The notes below the pieces were generated by a model. It was not told the DNA's origin and ran no database searches. It saw only the letters and a program-made list of their open reading frames with translations. This document shows positions 33,799 to 42,531 of a stretch of 64,000 nucleotides of DNA, piece after piece (the stretch's first letter is position 1; each line of letters starts with the position of its first letter). Source of the DNA: Halobaculum gomorrense (GTDB lineage Archaea; Halobacteriota; Halobacteria; Halobacteriales; Haloferacaceae); contig NZ_FQWV01000005.1 in the NCBI RefSeq assembly GCF_900129775.1, positions 186,001 through 250,000 of the forward strand, given 5' to 3'. The position numbers and the translations under genes were made by a program.

Positions 33799-34440
33799 AT
33801 GTACGAAGTGGAGGTGAAGGTCCGCGCCGACCACGACGCCGTCCGAGATCGGCTCGCAGACAGTGCCGCGACGCTCGCGCGGCGAGTGCGGCAGGTGGAC
33901 ACGTACTACGACGCGCCCCACCGCGACTTCGCCGAGACGGACGAAGCGCTCCGGATCCGCCATGAAACGGTCGGCGGCGGGGGCGACGGGCGCGGCGGGA
34001 GTCGCGCCATCGACGCCGGTACCGGTACGGGCACCGACGCCGGCACCGGTACCGGCGACACCGAGACGAAGATCACCTACAAGGGACCGCTCGTCGAGGC
34101 CGAGTCGAAGACGCGCGAGGAGTTCGAGACGGCAGTCGCCGACGCCGACGCCGTAGCGGGGATCCTGGACGGGCTCGGCTTCTCGCCCGCGGCGACCGTC
34201 GAGAAGTACCGGGAGTTCTTCGAACTCGACGGCTACACCGTCACGCTCGACGACGTGGCCGGCGTCGGCGAGTTCGTCGAGGTCGAGCGCGAGGCCGTCG
34301 AGGCGGAGATAGAATCCGCCCGCGACGGCGCGTACGCGGTCGTCCGCGAGTTGGGTCTCGATCCGGACGACCAGATCCGCACGTCGTACCTCGGGCTGCT
34401 GCTCCAATCGCAAGATCTGCCAAACGATACCTCAGAGTAA
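33799..34440 (+). CDS. CYTH-domain protein (class IV adenylate cyclase / triphosphatase-like, CyaB)
   Basis: 213 residues. The hallmark ExExK motif is at the N-terminus (YEVEVKV), followed by VDTYYDAPHRDFAETDEALRIRH, the ITYKGPL strand, FEVVA-type EEFET and EKYREFFELDGYTVTLDDV, FVEVERE near the end, all facing the triphosphate tunnel of CYTH enzymes. Archaeal members are called CyaB-like or class IV adenylate cyclases, but many are triphosphatases. A Gly-Thr repeat insertion (residues ~75-93, GTGTGTDAGTGTGD) lies between the RIRH and ITYKGP strands. It is followed by the methionine adenosyltransferase gene, which has its own promoter. Confidence 0.9.
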   Translation: MYEVEVKVRADHDAVRDRLADSAATLARRVRQVDTYYDAPHRDFAETDEALRIRHETVGGGGDGRGGSRAIDAGTGTGTDAGTGTGDTETKITYKGPLVEAESKTREEFETAVADADAVAGILDGLGFSPAATVEKYREFFELDGYTVTLDDVAGVGEFVEVEREAVEAEIESARDGAYAVVRELGLDPDDQIRTSYLGLLLQSQDLPNDTSE

Positions 34441-34468
34441 TTCGGCGCGAGAAAACTCTTTCCGCAAG

Positions 34469-34474
34469 TTATAC
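34469..34474 (+). promoter_or_regulatory. TATA-like box for methionine adenosyltransferase
   Basis: TTATAC is centred about 29 bases before ATG 34501, preceded by an A-rich element (GAGAAAACTC) that could serve as BRE. A leaderless transcript is predicted. Confidence 0.55.
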
Positions 34475-34500
34475 TGCGACCCGATTCCTCCCACCGTCTA

Positions 34501-35715
34501 ATGAGGAACATTCAGGTCTCTGAACTCGACCGGAAGGCGGTTGAAGACCAAGCGGTAGAGATCGTCGAGCGAAAGGGGATCGGCCACCCAGACACCATCT
34601 GCGACGGGATCGCCGAGGCGGTCTCGCGCGGCCTCTCGCAGTTGTATCTCGACCGCGTCGGCAAGGTGCTCCACTACAACACCGACGAGACGCAGTTGGT
34701 CGCCGGCACTGCCGCGCCCGCCTACGGCGGCGGCGAGGTGGTCGACCCGATCTACGTGCTCATCGTCGGCCGTGCGACGAAGCAGTACGAGACCGAAGAC
34801 GGGCGGGAGTTGACGCTGCCCGTCGGCCGCGTCGCGCTCGAATCCGCCCGCGAGTACCTCCGCGAGACCATCCCCGAACTGGCGGTCGGCACCGACATCA
34901 TCGTCGACGTGAAACTCGGCGAGGGGTCGGGCGACCTCCAAGATGTCTTCGGCGAGGACGGCGCGCAGGTGCCGATGGCGAACGACACCTCCTTCGGCGT
35001 CGGCCACGCACCGCTGACCGAGACCGAGCGGATCGTCCGGGAGGCCGAGCGCGCGCTCAACGGGCCGTACCACGACGACCACCCCGAGCTCGGCCCCGAC
35101 GTGAAGATCATGGGCAAGCGCGAGGGCGACCAGATCGACATCACGGTCGCGGCGGCGATGGTCGACGCGTACGTCGACGACATCGACGAGTACCGCGAGG
35201 CGACCAAGCGCGTCGAGGCGTACGTCGCCGACCTCGCCGAAGGGTACACCGACCGCGAGGTGAACGTCGCCGTCAACACCGCCGACGACCTGGAGGCGGG
35301 GTCGATCTACCTGACGACGACCGGCACCTCCGCCGAGCAGGGCGACGACGGCTCCGTCGGCCGCGGCAACCGCGCGAACGGGCTGATCACGCCGAACCGG
35401 CCGATGAGCATGGAGGCGACCTCCGGCAAGAACCCCGTCAACCACATCGGAAAGATCTACAACCTCCTCTCGACGGACATCGCGGAGGCCGTCGTCACGG
35501 AGATGGACGGCATCCGCGATCTACAGGTTCGCCTGCTCTCGCAGATCGGCCGCCCCATCGACGAGCCTCACGTCGCCGACGCGCAGGTCATCACCGAGGA
35601 CGGCGTCGCCGTCGCCGACATCGAGGAGGAGGCGACCGCGATCATCGACGAGCGGCTCGCCAACGTCACCGACGTGACCCGGCGCGTCATCGAGGGCGAA
35701 CTCTCGACGTTCTGA
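34501..35715 (+). CDS. mat: archaeal-type S-adenosylmethionine synthetase (methionine adenosyltransferase)
   Basis: 404 residues, full length for the archaeal MAT family (distinct from bacterial MetK in primary sequence). Key blocks: [20 protein letters not shown] (metal/substrate His and Asp), [54 protein letters not shown], and [20 protein letters not shown], the tripolyphosphate-binding loop region. It makes S-adenosylmethionine from methionine and ATP, feeding the methyltransferases and Dph2. Transcribed alone from a good TATA box. Confidence 0.97.
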   Translation: MRNIQVSELDRKAVEDQAVEIVERKGIGHPDTICDGIAEAVSRGLSQLYLDRVGKVLHYNTDETQLVAGTAAPAYGGGEVVDPIYVLIVGRATKQYETEDGRELTLPVGRVALESAREYLRETIPELAVGTDIIVDVKLGEGSGDLQDVFGEDGAQVPMANDTSFGVGHAPLTETERIVREAERALNGPYHDDHPELGPDVKIMGKREGDQIDITVAAAMVDAYVDDIDEYREATKRVEAYVADLAEGYTDREVNVAVNTADDLEAGSIYLTTTGTSAEQGDDGSVGRGNRANGLITPNRPMSMEATSGKNPVNHIGKIYNLLSTDIAEAVVTEMDGIRDLQVRLLSQIGRPIDEPHVADAQVITEDGVAVADIEEEATAIIDERLANVTDVTRRVIEGELSTF

Positions 35716-35890
35716 GGGGCGGCGTCGCTCGCGCTGCGTCTGCAGTAGCTGACACCCACCGACCGCCGTCGCGCGCGGCGGTGTCGCCGGGAATTTCGCT
35801 CCCCGCCGCGCGGTCATCGTCAGACCACGCGGTTGCTGGTGCCGTCTTCCGATACAAAGGTTCGCGAAGGGGACCTCGAACGTCGCGACC

Positions 35891-36262
35891 TCAGCCGTCG
35901 GCGAGTTCGCGCGAGAGGTACGTCGCGATGTCTGTGTCCGCCGACTCGACGAACCGGGCGACTTCGTCGCCTTCGGCGTCGAAGACGATCACTGTCGGGA
36001 TGTACTCGACGCCGTACTCGTCCATGCCCGGCCCCCGCTTTTCGCCGTCGACCTTCTCCACCGGGAACTGTTCGATCCGGTCGCCGGGGACGCCCGCGGC
36101 GTCGAGCGCGGCGGCGAACCCCGGGAGCTGCTGGGTGCAGTCCGGACACCAGTCGCCGCCCCACACCTTGTACCGCAGGCCGTCGGCGCCGAGCGCCGCG
36201 GCCGCGTCCGGGTCGATGTCGGCGGCTGCGTCCGGGTTCATCGTCGAAAGCGTCGTGCTCAT
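35891..36262 (-). CDS. thioredoxin-fold protein with CPDC active site
   Basis: 123 residues from ATG 36262. The active site is WGGDWCPDCTQQLPGF, a Cys-Pro-Asp-Cys redox pair, with cis-Pro-like YGVEYIPTVIVFD and FVESADTDIATYLSRELAD. This is a small cytoplasmic thioredoxin-like protein; the CPDC motif resembles that of thioredoxin-related proteins acting on specific targets. The start is supported by a CTTAAG TATA-like box 28 bases upstream. Divergent from a cysteine synthase, hinting at thiol chemistry. Confidence 0.88.
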   Translation of the reverse strand: MSTTLSTMNPDAAADIDPDAAAALGADGLRYKVWGGDWCPDCTQQLPGFAAALDAAGVPGDRIEQFPVEKVDGEKRGPGMDEYGVEYIPTVIVFDAEGDEVARFVESADTDIATYLSRELADG

Positions 36263-36286
36263 GGTCGAAGGTGGGTCGCACGGCCG

Positions 36287-36292
36287 CTTAAG
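36287..36292 (-). promoter_or_regulatory. TATA-like box for the thioredoxin gene
   Basis: CTTAAG is centred about 28 bases before ATG 36262. Confidence 0.45.
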
Positions 36293-36414
36293 CGCGACGC
36301 CGCCGGCAGATCCGGCGTGCGGCCGACACATCGGCGCTGCGTTCGTGCGCGGCGACCGCCCGATGGCTTGCCGCTGACTCGGGAGCATTTAGGCGTCACG
36401 CGAGTAGCGTGGGC

Positions 36415-37386
36415 ATGGACGATTCGGTACTCGACACCGTCGGCTCGCCGCTGGTCAGGGTCGATTCGCCGCCCGGCGCGACCGTCGCCGCGAAGCTGGA
36501 GTCGCGCAACCCCGGCGGCTCCGCGAAGGACCGCCCCGCGCTGCGGATGATCGAGCGCGCGGAGGCCGACGGAACGCTGGAGCCGGACGACACGATCGTG
36601 GAGCCGACCTCGGGCAACACCGGCATCGGCATCGCGATGGTCGGCGCCGCAAAGGGGTACGACGTGACCGTCGTGATGCCCGCCTCCAAGAGCGAGGAGC
36701 GGCGACAGATCATGGCCGCCTACGGCGCCAACCTGGAGCTCGTCGACGGCGGTATCGACGCCGCGAAGGACCGCGCCGACGAATTGGAGGCCGAGGGAAT
36801 GGTCCAGCTCCGGCAGTTCGAGAACGGCGCCAACCCCGAGGCGCACTACGAGACCACCGGCGTCGAAATCGTGGAGCAACTCGACGGGCGCGAGCCGGAC
36901 GCGCTCGTCGCCGGCGTCGGCACCGGCGGGACGGTCTCGGGCATCGGCCGCCGCCTCCGGGAGGAGTTCCCCGGGATGGACATGGTCGCCGTCGAGCCCG
37001 AGGACTCGGCGGTGCTGTCGGGCCGAGAGCCCGAGAGCGACTCCTTCCAGGGGATGGGTCCGGGGTTCGTCAGCCCGAACCTGGACACCGACCTGCTCGA
37101 CGGCGTGCTCACCGTCGGACTCGACGAGGCGGAGACGGAGTGCCGACGGCTCGCCCGCGAGGAGGGAATCCTCGTCGGGCAGTCTTCCGGCGGCTCGAAC
37201 GCCCGAGCCCGGGATGTGGCCGCGTCGTTCGCCGCCAGCGAGGACCCCGGGTACCACGACGTGGCGGTCGACGGGTGGGAGCCGCCGACGGACGACCGCG
37301 TCGGCGTCGCGGGCGACGACCCGCTGGTACTCACCGTGTTCTGGGACTCCGGCGAGCGCTACATGTCGACCGGGCTGTTCGACTGA
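36415..37386 (+). CDS. cysteine synthase / serine sulfhydrylase family PLP enzyme
   Basis: 323 residues from ATG 36415. The fold-type II features are: PLP lysine in NPGGSAKDRPALRM, the substrate loop EPTSGNTGIGIAMVGAAKG, and the phosphate-binding GTGGTVSGIGRRL. The ending LREEGILVGQSSGGSNARA is typical of O-acetylserine or cystathionine-type sulfhydrylases. It likely makes cysteine from an activated serine and sulfide. A GTG six bases earlier is an alternative start but adds only two residues. Confidence 0.9.
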   Translation: MDDSVLDTVGSPLVRVDSPPGATVAAKLESRNPGGSAKDRPALRMIERAEADGTLEPDDTIVEPTSGNTGIGIAMVGAAKGYDVTVVMPASKSEERRQIMAAYGANLELVDGGIDAAKDRADELEAEGMVQLRQFENGANPEAHYETTGVEIVEQLDGREPDALVAGVGTGGTVSGIGRRLREEFPGMDMVAVEPEDSAVLSGREPESDSFQGMGPGFVSPNLDTDLLDGVLTVGLDEAETECRRLAREEGILVGQSSGGSNARARDVAASFAASEDPGYHDVAVDGWEPPTDDRVGVAGDDPLVLTVFWDSGERYMSTGLFD

Positions 37387-37402
37387 GGTGGGCGGTGGCA
37401 GG

Positions 37403-37440
37403 GAGAGCCGCTCGCGATCAATGAGAGCCGCTCGCGATCA
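37403..37440. repeat. 20-bp-period direct repeat between cysteine synthase and DUF5804 genes
   Basis: GAGAGCCGCTCGCGATCA occurs at 37403-37420 and 37423-37440. The second copy includes the stop codon of the DUF5804 gene, so the 3' end of that gene region appears to have been tandemly duplicated. Confidence 0.7.
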
Positions 37441-37893
37441 GCCCTCGAACTCCTCGCGCGTGACGCGCACGCCGACCGTCTCGTCCACGTCGCGCAGGTC
37501 GTACGCGGGCAACTCGGCGTCGTCACTGCGCGCGAGGTACATCGGCTCGACGAGTCGGCCCTCCTCGAGACCGTACAGCTTCAGGAACCGGTCGGTCTCC
37601 TCGCGCCGGACGGCGTCGTTACGGACGGCGGTCGCGAGGTCCCGCGAGAGCCACTCCTCGCGGGTGATCGACGGCTCCTCGATCAGCACCTCGTCGACGA
37701 AGCGGACGAGGTACCAGTTGAGATCGTTGCACAGCGACACCGCGGCACCGAGGCTGACGGTGTCGAGCGCAAGCGAATTCTCGAAGGGAGACCGGAGGTC
37801 GTACGTCGCGAGCGCCTCCCGCGCCGTCTCCCGCGAGAGCAGCTCGTAGCGGAGGTCGGCCTCGGGGTCGCCGATGAGACAGACCATGGTCAT
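37438..37893 (-). CDS. conserved haloarchaeal protein (DUF5804-like)
   Basis: 151 residues from ATG 37893; an internal ATG at 37887 is equally possible. It starts MTMVCLIGDPEADLRYELLS and contains SLGAAVSLCNDLNWYLVRFVDE. I recognise it as resembling DUF5804, a family restricted to haloarchaea with no known function. There are no membrane spans. It is convergent with the cysteine synthase gene and lies 31 bases downstream of the YyaL-like gene on the same strand. Confidence 0.82.
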   Translation of the reverse strand: MTMVCLIGDPEADLRYELLSRETAREALATYDLRSPFENSLALDTVSLGAAVSLCNDLNWYLVRFVDEVLIEEPSITREEWLSRDLATAVRNDAVRREETDRFLKLYGLEEGRLVEPMYLARSDDAELPAYDLRDVDETVGVRVTREEFEG

Positions 37894-37924
37894 ACGCCCG
37901 GGTCGCCGCCGCCGGGCAAAGCGG

Positions 37925-40150
37925 TTACGCTCCGGGCGCGTCGTCGCCCGCGGCCCACTCCAGCGCCGCGCGGAGGTCGTGGTTCGGCGGCGAGCAGGTG
38001 AAGTCCCGGCACGCGTATGCGGTGGGCGCGCTGTCGCGGGCGTCGCGGTCGCGCCAGATCGGCGGCACTTCCACGAGCCCAAGGTCGTCGATCCACGCCG
38101 AAACGCCCTCCGCGGTCGGTGGACGCGGAGCGAGCACGACGCCCGGGAGATAGCGGCTCGCGAGCGTGTCGCGCCACTCTTGGGGGGGCTCGTCACAGGC
38201 GAGGGTGAGCTCGAAGGGGCCGCTCTGCTCCCGCGCGGCTGCCAGCGCCAGCGTGACGTGCTCCAGCGGGGAGGCCGTCACGTCGCCGGCGTGGGTCGCG
38301 AGCGCGTCGCGCGCGACGTCCGCAAACCCCTCAGCGGGAGCGAACAGGTCGAGGTCGAGCAGGAGCCGCGTCGCCACCCCGAGGCTGGAGGGCGTCGAGG
38401 CGTCGGTCGGCTCCTGGGGACGAACGACGAGGTCCTCGGCGTCGTTCGGGGTCGAGTAGATAGTGCCGTCGTCTGCGTCGTAGAACGCGTCGGCGACCGT
38501 CCGACCGAGATCCAACGCGAACCCGAGGTGGTCCGGGTCACCCGTGACGCCGTACAGGTCGAGGGCGGCCCGTCCGAGGTACGCGTAGTCCTCGAGGTAG
38601 CCGTTGCCCTTCACCTCGCCCTCGCCGACGGCGTCGCCGTCGCGCTCGATGTAGCGCCGACTGAGCCGGTCGCCGTCCCAGAGGTGCTCGCGCACGAACG
38701 CCAGCGCCTCGGCGCCCCGCTCGGCGAGGCCGGCGTCGAGCGTGCGCGCGCCGGCCGCGAACGCCGAGATCGCGAGCCCGTTCCACCCCGCGAGCACCTT
38801 CTCGTCTCGGGGCGGGCGCTCCCGGGTCGACTCGCGGTAGTCGAACAGCGCTGTCCGCGCGCGCAGCACCCGCTCGTGTGCCGACTCGACCGAGAGGCCG
38901 TACGCGTCCGCGAGGTCGTCGACGGAGGCGGCGCGGGTGAGCACGGTCGTCCCGCGCTCGAAGTTGCCGCCCGACTCGACCCCGAAGCGGTCGCACACCA
39001 ACTCCACGTCGTCGGCCTCGAACTCGTGGTCAGCGGCCTCGAGGGCCTCCGCGACCGAGTCGGGCGTCCACACGTAGAACTCGCCTTCCCCCTCGCCCGA
39101 GTCGGCGTCGAGCGTGCCGTAGAAGCCGCCATGCGGGTGGCCGAGCTCGCGGTCGAGGAACGCGAGCGTCTCCCGGGCGACGGTCGCGTACTTCGGGCGG
39201 CCGAGCAGGCGGTGGGCATCGAGGTAGACGCGCGCCAACTCGGCGTTGTCGTACAGCATCTTCTCGAAGTGCGGCACCACCCACTCGCGGTCGGTACAGT
39301 AGCGGTGGAAGCCGCCGCCGACCTGGTCGTAGAGTCCGCCCTCGGCCATCGCGTCGAGCGTCTCGACGGCGACGTTCAGCGGCTCCTCGCGGCCGCTTCG
39401 CGCGTACGCTTGCATGAGGAGGTCGATTCGCCCGACCTGCGGGAACTTCGGTCCCTGTCGGCCGAAGCCGCCGTGCTCGCGGTCGGCGCTGCGAAGCGCC
39501 GCGGTGACGGCGTCCGAGAGCACGTCCGCCTCGGGCGGGCCGGCGTCGGCTGCGGCGCCGTCGTCGGCGACACCGCCGGCCGCCCCGTCGTCGCCGGGCG
39601 CGCCCGCGTCGTCCCCGCCGGTCGACTCCAACTCGTCGCGGGCGGCGGCCGTCCACTGCTCGGCGCGCGCCTCCATGTCGGAGCGTTGCTCCGGGTCGTT
39701 CCACGAGTCCGCGATGTTGCGACACACCTCCAGGAAGCCGGGCATCCCCTGGCGGCCGTCGCGCGGGAAGTACGTCCCGACGTAGAACGGCTTGCCCTCG
39801 GGAGTGAGCCACGCGGAGAGCGGCCAGCCGCCGCGACCGTTGACGAGCTGGTTCACGGTCTGGTACACCCGGTCGATGTCGGGGCGCTCCTCGCGGTCGA
39901 CCTTCACCGGAACGAACGCGTCGTTGAGCACGTCCGCGACAGCCTCGTCCTCGAACGACTCCTCTTCCATGACGTGACACCAGTGGCACGCGGCGTAGCC
40001 CACCGACAAGAAGACGGGTACGTCGCGCTCGCGGGCCGCAGCGAGCGCGTCGTCGTCCCACGGCTGCCAGTTGACCGGATTGTCCGCGTGTTGGCGCAGG
40101 TACGGGCTGGCCTCCTCCACCAGCCGGTTTCGCGCCGTCGGATCGCTCAT
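37925..40150 (-). CDS. thioredoxin-domain protein of the YyaL/SPATA20 (DUF255) family
   Basis: 741 residues from ATG 40150. The opening NRLVEEASPYLRQHADNPVN WQPW and the FLSVGYAACHWCHVMEEESF segment with a Cys-His-Trp-Cys pair are diagnostic of the DUF255/YyaL family, a thioredoxin-like domain fused to an (alpha/alpha)6-barrel resembling N-acylglucosamine epimerases or glycosidases. The barrel holds FFGRDGRQGMPGFLEVCRNI and later GVTGDPDHLGFALDLGRTVA segments. A Gly/Ala/Asp-rich insertion interrupts the protein around residues 175-215. The biochemical role is unknown. An ATG further upstream is not supported by family homology. Confidence 0.9.
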   Translation of the reverse strand: MSDPTARNRLVEEASPYLRQHADNPVNWQPWDDDALAAARERDVPVFLSVGYAACHWCHVMEEESFEDEAVADVLNDAFVPVKVDREERPDIDRVYQTVNQLVNGRGGWPLSAWLTPEGKPFYVGTYFPRDGRQGMPGFLEVCRNIADSWNDPEQRSDMEARAEQWTAAARDELESTGGDDAGAPGDDGAAGGVADDGAAADAGPPEADVLSDAVTAALRSADREHGGFGRQGPKFPQVGRIDLLMQAYARSGREEPLNVAVETLDAMAEGGLYDQVGGGFHRYCTDREWVVPHFEKMLYDNAELARVYLDAHRLLGRPKYATVARETLAFLDRELGHPHGGFYGTLDADSGEGEGEFYVWTPDSVAEALEAADHEFEADDVELVCDRFGVESGGNFERGTTVLTRAASVDDLADAYGLSVESAHERVLRARTALFDYRESTRERPPRDEKVLAGWNGLAISAFAAGARTLDAGLAERGAEALAFVREHLWDGDRLSRRYIERDGDAVGEGEVKGNGYLEDYAYLGRAALDLYGVTGDPDHLGFALDLGRTVADAFYDADDGTIYSTPNDAEDLVVRPQEPTDASTPSSLGVATRLLLDLDLFAPAEGFADVARDALATHAGDVTASPLEHVTLALAAAREQSGPFELTLACDEPPQEWRDTLASRYLPGVVLAPRPPTAEGVSAWIDDLGLVEVPPIWRDRDARDSAPTAYACRDFTCSPPNHDLRAALEWAAGDDAPGA

Positions 40151-40274
40151 TGCCGGTCGGTCGGCGGCGGGAGGGAAAAGCGGGGCGGCCGCGGGTCGTC
40201 GCGGACCGCGGGCGGGTCCGTGCCGCGGCGGCTGAACCATGAACGTGCACAACAATCGGCTCTCAGAGGGTAAG

Positions 40275-40280
40275 GTTTAC
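40275..40280 (+). promoter_or_regulatory. TATA-like box for purD
   Basis: GTTTAC is centred about 28 bases before ATG 40306; leaderless initiation is predicted. Confidence 0.45.
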
Positions 40281-40305
40281 ACGCCCGTGCAGTATCGAAT
40301 CGACT

Positions 40306-41592
40306 ATGACCGAGACAGTGCTTCTCGTCGGCGGCGGCGGGCGCGAGCACGCCATCGCCCGCGCGGTCGCCGCGGACGCCTCGCTGTACGCCTGCGCGAG
40401 CAATTGCAACCCCGGAATCGCGTCGCTGTCTGACGGCTTCGAGCAGGTGGGCGAGCGCGACGCCGACGCGATCGTCGACTACGCCGAGCGGGTCGACGCC
40501 GACCTCGCGGTCATCGGCCCGGAGTCGGCGCTGGAGGCGGGCGTGGCGGACGCCCTCGACGACGCCGGCGTGTACACGTTCGGTCCCCGCGCCGAGGAGG
40601 CGCGCATCGAGACCGACAAGGCGTTCCAGCGGCGGTTCATGGCCGACCACGACATCCCCGGCAACCCCGACTTCGAGACGTTCGACTCCGCGGCGGCGGC
40701 CGCCGAATACGTCGAGGCGTACGACGGCGACGTGGCCGTGAAGCCGGTCGGCCTCACCGGCGGCAAGGGCGTCCGGGTCACTGGCGATCAGTTGACGACC
40801 GAGGCGGCGGTCGACTACATCCTCGACGCCGAGTGGAACGAGTGGGTGATCGAGGAGCGGCTCGTCGGCGAGGAGTTCACCGTCCAAGCGTTCGTCGCGG
40901 ACGGCGAGGTCCGCACCACGCCCGCGATCCAGGACCACAAGCGCGCCTACGAGGGCGACGAGGGCCCCAACACCGGCGGCATGGGGAGCTACTCCGACAC
41001 CGATGTGACACTCCCGTTCATGACCGACGCCGACTACGAGGCCGCCGTCGGGGTCATTGAGGCGGTCGTCGACGCCCTCCCCGACTACAAGGGCGTCCTG
41101 TACGGCCAGTTCATGCTCGGCGCCGACGGCCCGAAGGTGGTGGAGTTCAACGCCCGCTTCGGTGACCCCGAGGCGATGAACACGCTGCCGGCGCTGGAGA
41201 CGCCGTTCCTCGACGTGCTCACCGCCGCCCGCGACGGCGGCTCTCTCCCCGAACTGCAGTTCTCCGGCGAGGCGACCGTCTGCAAGTACGCCGTGCCAGC
41301 GGGCTACCCGGTCGAGCCGGACGCGGGCGCGCGGATCGAGGTGGACGAGTCGAGCGTCGGCGAGGCGCTGCTGTTCTACGCGAGCGTCGATCAGCGCGAT
41401 GACGGCCTGTTCACGACCACGTCGCGCTCGTTCGCGGTCGTCGGGCGTGGCGATTCCATCGCCGACGCGGAGGCGGACGCGGAGTCAGCGCTGTCGGCGG
41501 TCGACGAGGGCTTCCACGTGCGCCACGACATCGGCACCACCGAGTTGGTGCAGTCGCGAATCGACCACATGACGCGGTTGCGCGGCGAGTAG
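40306..41592 (+). CDS. purD: phosphoribosylamine-glycine ligase (GAR synthetase)
   Basis: 428 residues, full length. It has the ATP-grasp layout of PurD: N-domain LLVGGGGREHAIARAVAADA, VIGPESALEAGVADALDDAG, ATP-binding VAVKPVGLTGGKGVRVTGDQ, the GGMGSYSDTDV segment and EFNARFGDPEAMNTLPALET for metal binding. It joins glycine to phosphoribosylamine in purine synthesis, using ATP. No other pur gene is adjacent, so the gene is probably transcribed alone. Confidence 0.97.
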   Translation: MTETVLLVGGGGREHAIARAVAADASLYACASNCNPGIASLSDGFEQVGERDADAIVDYAERVDADLAVIGPESALEAGVADALDDAGVYTFGPRAEEARIETDKAFQRRFMADHDIPGNPDFETFDSAAAAAEYVEAYDGDVAVKPVGLTGGKGVRVTGDQLTTEAAVDYILDAEWNEWVIEERLVGEEFTVQAFVADGEVRTTPAIQDHKRAYEGDEGPNTGGMGSYSDTDVTLPFMTDADYEAAVGVIEAVVDALPDYKGVLYGQFMLGADGPKVVEFNARFGDPEAMNTLPALETPFLDVLTAARDGGSLPELQFSGEATVCKYAVPAGYPVEPDAGARIEVDESSVGEALLFYASVDQRDDGLFTTTSRSFAVVGRGDSIADAEADAESALSAVDEGFHVRHDIGTTELVQSRIDHMTRLRGE

Positions 41593-41623
41593 CCCGGCTA
41601 TCCGTGCGCCGCCAACCCGGTGG

Positions 41624-41641
41624 GCGCGTCTGCAGACGCGC
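41624..41641. terminator. 18-bp perfect palindrome after purD
   Basis: GCGCGTCTGCAGACGCGC is a perfect palindrome 31 bases past the purD stop, and GCGCGTC recurs at 41650-41656. It can form a GC-rich hairpin in the 3' untranslated RNA. There is no T-run after it, so a role in RNA stability or as a protein-binding site is as likely as termination. Confidence 0.4.
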
Positions 41642-41844
41642 TCCGGAGGCGCGTCGCTGACGGATGAGGATAGCGAACACGTGACGCGATCGCGGTCGGA
41701 TCGGACCCCCGCGTCACGGTTTCGCGACGGGGTCCGAGGCGTGAGTCACCGCACGGCGGTCGTGGTCCCGTCATCGGTGAAGAACGCTCGCCAGGCGGTG
41801 GTCCCGTTCACACACCGCCGAGGGTTCGGTTGGAACGCACGAGA

Positions 41845-41852
41845 TTGATAAT
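41845..41852 (+). promoter_or_regulatory. TATA-like box for the acetyltransferase gene
   Basis: TTGATAAT is centred about 26 bases before GTG 41875. This spacing favours the GTG over the upstream TTG at 41830 as start codon. Confidence 0.5.
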
Positions 41853-41874
41853 CGGTGGCCCCGAGGCTCACCCT

Positions 41875-42513
41875 GTGACCACAGACGACGAGGGTGGGGG
41901 CGGGGAGGCCGACGCCGGCCGCGATGGCAGCGGGCCCGACGGCCATCCCGCTCGGTACGACCGCGTTGAGCGTCACCCGACGCCGGATAGACGTAACTCT
42001 CTGCGCTACTGGACGGACGCGAAGTCCCCACTGACGGTCGCGCTCAACTACCTCGCCGTCTGGCTGATCCGGGTCTCGCCGAGCCTCCGGCTGAAGAGTT
42101 GGCTCCTCCGTCGGCTCGGCACGACCGTCGGCTCGGGCGTCTCCTGGGGGTTGGAGGCGACACCGGACGTGTTCTGGCCCGAGCGGATCGCCCTCGGCGA
42201 CGACGTGATCGTCGGCTACGATTCGGTACTGCTGTGTCACGAGTTCCTGCAGGACGAGTATCGCCTCGGCGACGTGGTGGTCGGCGACCGGGCGATGCTC
42301 GGCGCGAAGGTGACGGTGCTCCCGGGCGTCCACATCGGCGCGGACGCGCAGGTGGCCGCGAACTCCCTCGTCGCCGACGACGTGCCGCCGGGGACGACGG
42401 TCGCGGGCGTCCCGGCGGAGCCGATCGAGCGCGACGGCGAGGGAGGCGAAGATGAGGACGAAAATGAAGATGGAAACGAAGACGAAGGCGATGACGACGG
42501 CGGCGTGAACTGA
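41875..42513 (+). CDS. left-handed beta-helix acyl/acetyltransferase (maltose O-acetyltransferase-like)
   Basis: 212 residues from GTG 41875. After an acidic, Gly-rich leader and a hydrophobic helix (LTVALNYLAVWLIRVSPSLR), hexapeptide repeats form a beta-helix: GTTVGSGVSWGLEATPD, IALGDDVIVGYDSVLLCHEF, VVVGDRAMLGAKVTVLPGVH, IGADAQVAANSLVADDVPPG, TTVAGVPAEPI. These match LbH acetyltransferases that modify sugars or exopolysaccharides. It ends with a repetitive acidic tail (EDEDENEDGNEDEGDDDGG). The substrate is unknown. It is convergent with the mscS gene. Confidence 0.85.
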   Translation: MTTDDEGGGGEADAGRDGSGPDGHPARYDRVERHPTPDRRNSLRYWTDAKSPLTVALNYLAVWLIRVSPSLRLKSWLLRRLGTTVGSGVSWGLEATPDVFWPERIALGDDVIVGYDSVLLCHEFLQDEYRLGDVVVGDRAMLGAKVTVLPGVHIGADAQVAANSLVADDVPPGTTVAGVPAEPIERDGEGGEDEDENEDGNEDEGDDDGGVN

Positions 42514-42531
42514 CGTGCCGACCGGGCGGTG

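Noticed and set aside
41830-42513. TTG start at 41830 for the acetyltransferase
   Set aside because: It would place the start before the TATA-like box at 41845-41852, so the GTG at 41875 fits better.
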